This document shows, one piece after another, positions 7,621 through 12,053 of a stretch of DNA of 12,053 nucleotides (positions are counted from its first letter, which is position 1; each line of letters starts with the position of its first letter). The translations under genes were made by a program, and so were the position numbers. This DNA comes from an uncultured bacterium (GTDB lineage: Bacteria; Verrucomicrobiota; Kiritimatiellia; RFP12; UBA1067): assembly GCA_902773475.1 (NCBI GenBank), contig CACYEO010000216.1, positions 1 through 12,053 of the forward strand, read 5' to 3'. The notes beneath the pieces were generated by a model, which was not told the origin of the DNA, did no database searches, and worked only from the letters and a program-made list of their open reading frames with translations.

Positions 7621-9048
7621 ATGCTCTTCGAAAACACGATAGGTCTCGAGACGCACGTACAGCTCAAGACGAAGACGAAGATGTTCTGCTCCTGTCTTCT
7701 CAAGACCGGATGCGAACCGAACACCAACGTCTGCCCCGTCTGCCTGGGCTATCCCGGCGCGCTCCCGGTGGCCAACCGCGAGGCGGTGAAGCTCACCGTG
7801 AAGGCGGGCATGATACTGGGGTGCGAAACGAACCGCCGCGCCACGTTCGACAGAAAGAACTACTTCTATCCGGACATGGCGAAGGACTACCAGATATCGG
7901 AGAACGCCAGCCCGCTGTGCATCGGCGGCGGCGTGACGATAGAAACGCCGGACGGTCCGAAATACATACGGATCAACCACATCCATCTCGAAGAGGACGC
8001 CGCCAAGATAGAGCACCACGCGGGGTATTCCTGCGTGGACTTCAACCGCGGCGGCACGCCTCTGATGGAAATCGTCTCGGAGCCGGACATATCCACGCCG
8101 GACGAGGCGATAGCGTATCTGACGAAGCTCCGCGAGATGCTTGTGTACGGCGGCATATCCGACTGCAACCTCGAAGAGGGGAACATGCGCTCCGACGTCA
8201 ACATCTCCATCCGCCCGGCGGGCGCGAAGGAGCTTGGCGTAAAGGTCGAGATCAAGAACATGAACACGTTCAAGGGCATACACGCCGCCCTTGAATACGA
8301 AGCCGCGCGACAGCGCGAAACCATCGCGCGCGGCGGCGAAATAGTCCAGGAGACGCGCCGCTGGGACGGAGTGGAGACGTCCTCGATGCGCACCAAGGAG
8401 AACGCGCACGACTACCGGTACTTCCCGGAACCGGATCTCGTGCCCGTGGCCATACCGGAATCCGACCTCGAAGCCTGGCGCGCGGAGCTTCCCGAAATGC
8501 CGGAGGCGCGCCGCGCGCGTCTTGCGGAGCAGTACGGGCTCGCCGAATACGACGCATCGGTCCTTTGCGCCGAAAAGGAACGCGCCGACTGGTTCGAGCA
8601 GGCCGCGGCCGGCCTCGACAAGAAGACGGCCAAGGCGCTCTGCAATCTGTTCCTCGGCGACGTCATGGCGCTTGTGAACGAGTCCGGCACGCCGCTCGGC
8701 GAATGTGCGATGACTCCCGGCGCGCTCCGTTCGCTTGTCGTGCTTTCATCCAAGGGTACGATCAACGGACCTACGCTAAAAGAACTTCTCCCCGAGATTT
8801 TCGCCAAGGGCGGAGATCCGGAGAAGATCGTCGCGGAGCGCGGTCTCGGCGCGGTGTCGGACGTTTCCGCGCTCGAGGCGTTCGTGAAGCAGGCGATAGA
8901 GGCCAATCCGAAGAGCGTTGCCGACTACAAGGCCGGCAAGAAAGCCGCCGCCGGATTCTTCGTCGGGCAGGTGATGAAACTCTCGAAGGGCAAGGCCGAT
9001 CCTAAAATCGTCGGCAGACTCGTCGCAGAGGCGCTCGCCGCTCTTTGA
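7621..9048 (+). CDS. gatB: Aspartyl/glutamyl-tRNA(Asn/Gln) amidotransferase subunit B
   Basis: GatB is the tRNA-binding kinase subunit of GatCAB, which converts mischarged Glu-tRNA(Gln) or Asp-tRNA(Asn) to the correct amide form. The product is 475 residues, normal for the family. The start at 7621 gives MLFENTIGLETHVQLKTKTK; the frame is open further upstream, but that part overlaps efp and is out-of-frame shadow. Cysteines 21, 23, 29, 37 and 40 (in FCSC, GCEP and VCPVC) include the zinc ligands. DRKNYFYPDMAKDYQISE (77-94) and FNRGGTPLMEIVSEPDI (141-157) are core kinase-domain motifs. The C-terminal third is the helical YqeY-like tRNA-recognition domain. The ribosome-binding site is weak. 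gatA and gatC are not adjacent, so the subunits are encoded at separate loci. Isoleucine is encoded by AUA in 13 of 25 cases. Confidence 0.97.
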   Translation: MLFENTIGLETHVQLKTKTKMFCSCLLKTGCEPNTNVCPVCLGYPGALPVANREAVKLTVKAGMILGCETNRRATFDRKNYFYPDMAKDYQISENASPLCIGGGVTIETPDGPKYIRINHIHLEEDAAKIEHHAGYSCVDFNRGGTPLMEIVSEPDISTPDEAIAYLTKLREMLVYGGISDCNLEEGNMRSDVNISIRPAGAKELGVKVEIKNMNTFKGIHAALEYEAARQRETIARGGEIVQETRRWDGVETSSMRTKENAHDYRYFPEPDLVPVAIPESDLEAWRAELPEMPEARRARLAEQYGLAEYDASVLCAEKERADWFEQAAAGLDKKTAKALCNLFLGDVMALVNESGTPLGECAMTPGALRSLVVLSSKGTINGPTLKELLPEIFAKGGDPEKIVAERGLGAVSDVSALEAFVKQAIEANPKSVADYKAGKKAAAGFFVGQVMKLSKGKADPKIVGRLVAEALAAL

Positions 9049-9066
9049 CACGGGGTTTCGCAAACC

Positions 9067-9276
9067 ATGGAAGAGACCGTTTCGATAACGCTCAACGGCG
9101 AGCCTCGCAGCGTACCGCGCGGCACGACCGTGGCCGCGCTACTTGCGCAGATCCCCCACCCCGGGGTTTTCGCGGTGGAGGCGGACGCGGCGATAATCCC
9201 GGCGGAAAAATACTCCTCGACCGTCCTGCACGGCGGCTCTGTCGTGGAAATCGTCCGTTTCGTGGGCGGCGGCTGA
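9067..9276 (+). CDS. thiS: Sulfur carrier protein ThiS
   Basis: This 69-residue protein has the ubiquitin-like beta-grasp fold of ThiS, which carries sulfur as a C-terminal thiocarboxylate for thiamine thiazole synthesis (with ThiF or MoeB-type adenylation and ThiG). Family features visible are the N-terminal strand ITLNGEPRSVPRGTTVAALL (7-26), the central NxxIIP-like segment AAIIPAEKYSS (41-51) and the C-terminal EIVRFVGGG (61-69), ending in the required di-glycine. The start lies 18 bases after the gatB stop with no strong ribosome-binding site. No other thiamine gene is in the window, so this could serve thiamine synthesis encoded elsewhere or another sulfur-transfer pathway. It is the last gene of the unit. 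Confidence 0.88.
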   Translation: MEETVSITLNGEPRSVPRGTTVAALLAQIPHPGVFAVEADAAIIPAEKYSSTVLHGGSVVEIVRFVGGG

Positions 9277-9290
9277 TTTTTTCCGCCGCC
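9265..9290 (+). terminator. GC-rich hairpin spanning the thiS stop codon, possible terminator
   Basis: GGCGGCGG (9265-9272) pairs perfectly with CCGCCGCC (9283-9290) around the 10-base loop CTGATTTTTT, which contains the TGA stop. The T run is in the loop rather than after the stem; the next TTTT (9300-9303) is 9 bases downstream. It lies at the end of a transcription unit and before a new promoter, so termination is plausible, though the geometry is not classical. Confidence 0.4.
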
Positions 9291-9325
9291 GCAAATGCAT
9301 TTTCTCGCTTCATGCGGTGTCGATG

Positions 9326-9334
9326 TGCTATACT
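9326..9334 (+). promoter_or_regulatory. Predicted extended -10 promoter of the rpiB-glyA unit
   Basis: TGC-TATACT at 9326-9334 is a near-consensus extended -10 element. GCTTCA (9307-9312) is the nearest weak -35 at 16-base spacing. The -10 ends 32 bases before the ATG at 9367, the same distance as for asd, and is followed by the shared CGCAYC sequence. The expected leader is about 26 bases. Confidence 0.6.
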
Positions 9335-9366
9335 CGCACCGTCCGACCATACCATAAGGATTGCAA

Positions 9367-11082
9367 ATGAAAATCGTATTCGGCGCCGATCACGGCGGTT
9401 ATGAACTCAAGCAGGCGCTTGTCGCGGAATTTTCCAAGACGGCAGAAACCGTAGATTGCGGATGCGGCGGGAAGGATTCGTGCGACTATCCGGATTTCGC
9501 GGACGACGCCTGCGAAGCCCTGATCGAAGGACGCGCGGATTTCGCGATACTCGTCTGCACGACCGGCGAAGGCATGTCGATGTCCGCCAACCGTTTCCAC
9601 GGGGTGCGCGCCGCGCTTTGCACGGACGCCGGAACTGCGCGTTCCACGCGCGCGCACAACGACGCCAACGCGCTCGTCCTTGGCGCGGCGAACGTGTCCG
9701 TTGAAAAAGCGCTTGAAATCGCCCGCGCATTCGTCGAAACGCCGTTTTCCGCAGGCGAACGCCATGTGCGCCGCATCGCGAAGATCGACCGCGCCAAGCG
9801 CCTTGCCGAATGCTCCGCCCTCGCGGAATACGATCCGGAAGTCCACGCCGCCGTCCTTGCGCAGATCCGCCAGGAAGACACGGAAATCAATCTCATCGCT
9901 TCCGAAAACACGTCCTCGCGCGCCGTCCGCGCGGCTTCCGGCTCCGTGCTGATGAACAAGTACGCGGAAGGCTATCCGGCGCACCGCTGGTATTCCGGAT
10001 GCCTGCCCGTGGACGCCGTCGAAGAACTCGCGCGCACGCGGGCCTGCGCGCTTTTCGGCGCGGAGCACGCGAACGTGCAGCCCCACTGCGGATCCGCCGC
10101 CAACATGGCCGTGTATCTTGCGTGTCTCGAGCCGGGCGACAAGATACTTTCGCTGTCGCTCGACCAGGGCGGGCATCTTTCGCACGGCTCTCCGGTGAAT
10201 TTCTCCGGAAAACTCTACAAGATCGTTCCCTACACGACGAACCGCGAAACAGAGCGCATAGATTACGGTGAACTCGAGAAACTCGCTCTTGCGGAGAAGC
10301 CGCGCCTGCTTCTTTCCGGCGCGAGCGCCTATCCGCGCTCTCTCGATTTCAAGCGCATCCGCGAAATCGTGGACAAGACGACCGCCGCGATGAAGGCGGA
10401 GAATCCAGATTCGCCCGGCTGCATAATGATGGTCGACATGGCCCACATCGCCGGGCTTGTGGCGGGCGGCGCGCACGAAAGCCCCGTGCCTTACGCGGAT
10501 TTCGTCACGACCACGACCCACAAGACGCTCCGCGGTCCGCGCGGAGGTCTCGTCCTCTGCAAAAAGGAATGGGCCAAGAAACTCGATTCCGCCGTATTTC
10601 CCGGGATGCAGGGCGGCCCGCTCGAAAACATCATCGCCGGCAAGGCCGTATGCTTCAAGGAGGCCGCGTCCCCGGAATTCGCCGCGTACGCCCGCCAGGT
10701 CGTCGCGAACTGCAAGGCCATGTGCGAGACCATCGCGTCGCGCGGCTACCGCATCGTCTCGGGCGGGACGGACAACCATCTGTTCCTCGTGGACGTGAAA
10801 TCCTCCAAGGGAATCACCGGCAAGGACGCGGCCGCCGCGCTCGACGCCGCCGGCATCGTGGTGAACAAAAACACGATTCCGTTCGATTCCGAAAGCCCCT
10901 TCCGCACGAGCGGCATCCGCATCGGAACGGCAAGCGTCACCACGCGCGGCATGAAGGAGGAGGAATGCCGCAAGATCGGCGGCTGGATCGCCGACATACT
11001 CGACGACATATCCGACCTTTCCGTGCAGAGCCGCGTAAAGGAACTCGCCGCCGCTCTCACGGCGGGATTCCCGGTCCCCTGA
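9367..11082 (+). CDS. rpiB-glyA: Fusion of ribose-5-phosphate isomerase B and serine hydroxymethyltransferase
   Basis: One uninterrupted frame of 571 codons encodes two enzymes. Residues 1-145 are an RpiB/LacAB isomerase (ribose 5-phosphate to ribulose 5-phosphate): ADHGGYELK (7-15), catalytic-type Cys64 in ILVCTTGEGMSMSAN (61-75), RAHNDAN (95-101) with His97, and ERHVRRIAKI (131-140). The usual loop GTGIG reads TTGEG. Residues about 148-571 are a complete PLP-dependent GlyA (serine plus tetrahydrofolate to glycine plus methylene-tetrahydrofolate): INLIASEN (174-181), YAEGYPAHRWYSG (199-211), GGHLSHGSPVNFSGKLY (268-284), TTTTHKTLRGPRGG (381-394) with PLP lysine Lys386, and PGMQGGP (412-418). 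Almost no linker separates them. The ATG at 9367 is preferred over a TTG two codons upstream because AAGGA (9356-9360) is correctly spaced for it. The fusion could couple pentose-phosphate and one-carbon flux for purine synthesis, which is inference. Both activities look intact. Confidence 0.93.
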   Translation: MKIVFGADHGGYELKQALVAEFSKTAETVDCGCGGKDSCDYPDFADDACEALIEGRADFAILVCTTGEGMSMSANRFHGVRAALCTDAGTARSTRAHNDANALVLGAANVSVEKALEIARAFVETPFSAGERHVRRIAKIDRAKRLAECSALAEYDPEVHAAVLAQIRQEDTEINLIASENTSSRAVRAASGSVLMNKYAEGYPAHRWYSGCLPVDAVEELARTRACALFGAEHANVQPHCGSAANMAVYLACLEPGDKILSLSLDQGGHLSHGSPVNFSGKLYKIVPYTTNRETERIDYGELEKLALAEKPRLLLSGASAYPRSLDFKRIREIVDKTTAAMKAENPDSPGCIMMVDMAHIAGLVAGGAHESPVPYADFVTTTTHKTLRGPRGGLVLCKKEWAKKLDSAVFPGMQGGPLENIIAGKAVCFKEAASPEFAAYARQVVANCKAMCETIASRGYRIVSGGTDNHLFLVDVKSSKGITGKDAAAALDAAGIVVNKNTIPFDSESPFRTSGIRIGTASVTTRGMKEEECRKIGGWIADILDDISDLSVQSRVKELAAALTAGFPVP

Positions 11083-11115
11083 GACCGGCAACATCTCGCA
11101 AACGCCGGGCAACCC

Positions 11116-11952
11116 ATGAAAAACCAGATAAATCTTCTCAACCAGCTCCAGGAACTTGTCCTCACCCGCGACGAACACCATGCGACCGGCGACGGTTCGC
11201 ACATGGAGGCTCTCGACAAGGCGATAGACGATCTTGTCGACCGCCTCCAGCCCGAAATCCGCTCTCTCTACATGCGGCTCTACAAAAAAGACCATATCGT
11301 GATGGCTCCGATGAACAACGGCTGCTGCGCGATATGCGGAATGAGGCTTCCCATTTCCCAGGTGCAGGCCGTGAAACTGTGCAAGCAGCTCCAGAACTGC
11401 CCGTCGTGCGCGCGCATGCTTTTCGACGAAGAAGACGAAGCGCCGCGCTGGATCGGCGAAAAGGCGTCCCGCACCGAGCCGCGCAAATCCGGCGTCGGCC
11501 GGTTCTCCGCCGAGGAGCTGATGATCCCAGATCTCCAGAGCACCGACACCGAAGGCGCGATCAGGGAACTGGCGGAAGCCATGGAAAGCAGCCATTTCGT
11601 TTCAAGCGCGGACGCGCTCGTCTCAGGCGCGCTCAAGCGCGAAAGCATTCTTTCCACGGCGCTCGGCGACGGAATCGCGTTCCCCCACGTGCGCGGCGTG
11701 GAAGGCGGCGGCCTCACCCTCGCGCTCGGCATTTCCAAAAAAGGTTTCGTGTTCGACGATTCCGGCGAGAAGGTCAACATCGTTTTCTTCTCCGCTATAC
11801 CGACCGCCGTTTCCGCTTTCTATCTGCGTCTCATCAAGTGCCTTTCGGAGTCTTTCGCCAAGGAAGAGAACCGCAAGGCGCTGATAGCGGCAAAGACGAA
11901 AACGGAACTCTGGAAGGCGCTCACGAAAGCGACGCGCCATTCGATACAGTAG
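11116..11952 (+). CDS. C4-type zinc-ribbon protein fused to a PTS EIIA (PtsN-like) domain
   Basis: The 278-residue product has two recognisable parts. Residues 1-105 resemble the C4 zinc-ribbon family (DUF164/PF02591 type): a short helical N-terminus, then NGCCAICGMRLP (68-79) and NCPSCARMLF (94-103), with the CxxC pairs Cys71/Cys74 and Cys95/Cys98 as likely zinc ligands. In family members the helical hairpin is usually much longer than the roughly 60 residues here. After a charged linker (105-128), residues about 130-278 form a type-2 EIIA domain like PtsN: LVSGALKRESILSTALGDGI (168-187) followed by AFPHVRG (188-194), where His191 is the expected phosphorylation site. The sequence suggests a cytoplasmic regulator that takes phosphate from a PTS relay and passes the signal through the zinc ribbon to a nucleic acid or protein partner; that is inference. 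It follows rpiB-glyA by 33 bases and is probably co-transcribed. The ribosome-binding site is weak. Confidence 0.82.
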   Translation: MKNQINLLNQLQELVLTRDEHHATGDGSHMEALDKAIDDLVDRLQPEIRSLYMRLYKKDHIVMAPMNNGCCAICGMRLPISQVQAVKLCKQLQNCPSCARMLFDEEDEAPRWIGEKASRTEPRKSGVGRFSAEELMIPDLQSTDTEGAIRELAEAMESSHFVSSADALVSGALKRESILSTALGDGIAFPHVRGVEGGGLTLALGISKKGFVFDDSGEKVNIVFFSAIPTAVSAFYLRLIKCLSESFAKEENRKALIAAKTKTELWKALTKATRHSIQ

Positions 11953-11965
11953 CGGCCCGGGCCGC
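11952..11965 (+). other. Perfect 14-base GC palindrome at the last gene's stop codon
   Basis: GCGGCCCGGGCCGC starts with the final G of the TAG stop and is fully self-complementary. As RNA it gives a 5-base-pair stem with a CCGG loop, the same architecture as the palindrome at 833-846. No T run follows, so it is not a classical terminator. Chance in GC-rich DNA is possible. Confidence 0.4.
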
Positions 11966-11973
11966 CGCTACGG

Positions 11974-12036
11974 CCAACGCATCAAAAATTCCTTCTCCCC
12001 GCTGACGCGAGGTAGAACGAATTTTTGATGCGTTGG
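11974..12036. repeat. Long inverted repeat (23-base arms, 17-base loop) after the EIIA gene
   Basis: The left arm 11974-11996 and right arm 12014-12036 are complementary over 23 bases with a single mismatch; the outer 17 bases (CCAACGCATCAAAAATT against AATTTTTGATGCGTTGG) match perfectly. The loop is 11997-12013. A fully paired stem this long is far beyond chance and must be functional or recently formed. It could act as a bidirectional terminator, since A5 and T5 runs lie inside the stem, or be a dispersed palindromic or mobile repeat. A T tract does not follow the stem on the plus strand. A second small palindrome (TGGAA-GTG-TTCCA, 12034-12046) overlaps its right edge. Confidence 0.75.
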
Positions 12037-12053
12037 AAGTGTTCCAGCAGCCA

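Noticed and set aside
9328..11595. Minus-strand open frame of 755 codons opposite rpiB-glyA
   Set aside because: It is antisense to a clearly conserved enzyme fusion, shows no family motif and is explained by codon bias on the coding strand.
11972..12037. Integron attC site
   Set aside because: The flanking GGCCAAC and GTTGGAA only approximate the RYYYAAC/GTTRRRY cores, the arms pair almost without the extrahelical bases typical of attC, and the neighbours are housekeeping genes rather than cassettes.
1..12053. CRISPR array, tRNA, rRNA or transposase
   Set aside because: No regularly spaced direct repeats, cloverleaf sequences, rRNA segments or transposase-like coding regions were seen on either strand.

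Overview
The window is a GC-rich stretch of bacterial chromosome carrying nine plus-strand genes, mostly housekeeping. Three features suggest the Planctomycetes-Verrucomicrobia-Chlamydiae group (PVC), perhaps Kiritimatiellota or Lentisphaerota: heavy use of the AUA isoleucine codon despite high GC, several domain fusions, and short GGAA/TTCC repeats between genes. This assignment is an inference, because no rRNA or other decisive marker is present.

Layout. Bases 1-319 are non-coding, with an imperfect inverted repeat and phased GGAA motifs. Transcription unit 1 (about 286-2180) encodes a small, very basic secreted CAP/SCP-domain protein and then a dynamin-superfamily P-loop NTPase that looks like the eukaryotic EHD family and has two C-terminal membrane helices. 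Transcription unit 2 (about 2221-9276) holds asd (aspartate-semialdehyde dehydrogenase), smc (chromosome condensation ATPase), efp (elongation factor P), gatB (amidotransferase subunit B) and thiS (sulfur carrier), with gaps of 4 to 53 bases. Transcription unit 3 (about 9326-11952) encodes a single polypeptide joining RpiB (ribose-5-phosphate isomerase B) to GlyA (serine hydroxymethyltransferase), followed by a zinc-ribbon protein fused to a PTS EIIA (PtsN-like) domain. The window ends in a long 23-base inverted repeat (11974-12036).

A plausible extended -10 promoter (TG-N-TATACT type) lies 28-32 bases before the first start codon of each unit, implying short leaders of about 20-26 bases. Palindromes sit right at or after several stop codons.

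The genes most worth following up are the EHD-like membrane NTPase next to the exported CAP protein, the RpiB-GlyA fusion, and the zinc-ribbon/EIIA fusion. The last two could link carbohydrate state, pentose phosphates and one-carbon metabolism. No mobile element, CRISPR array, tRNA or rRNA was recognised.
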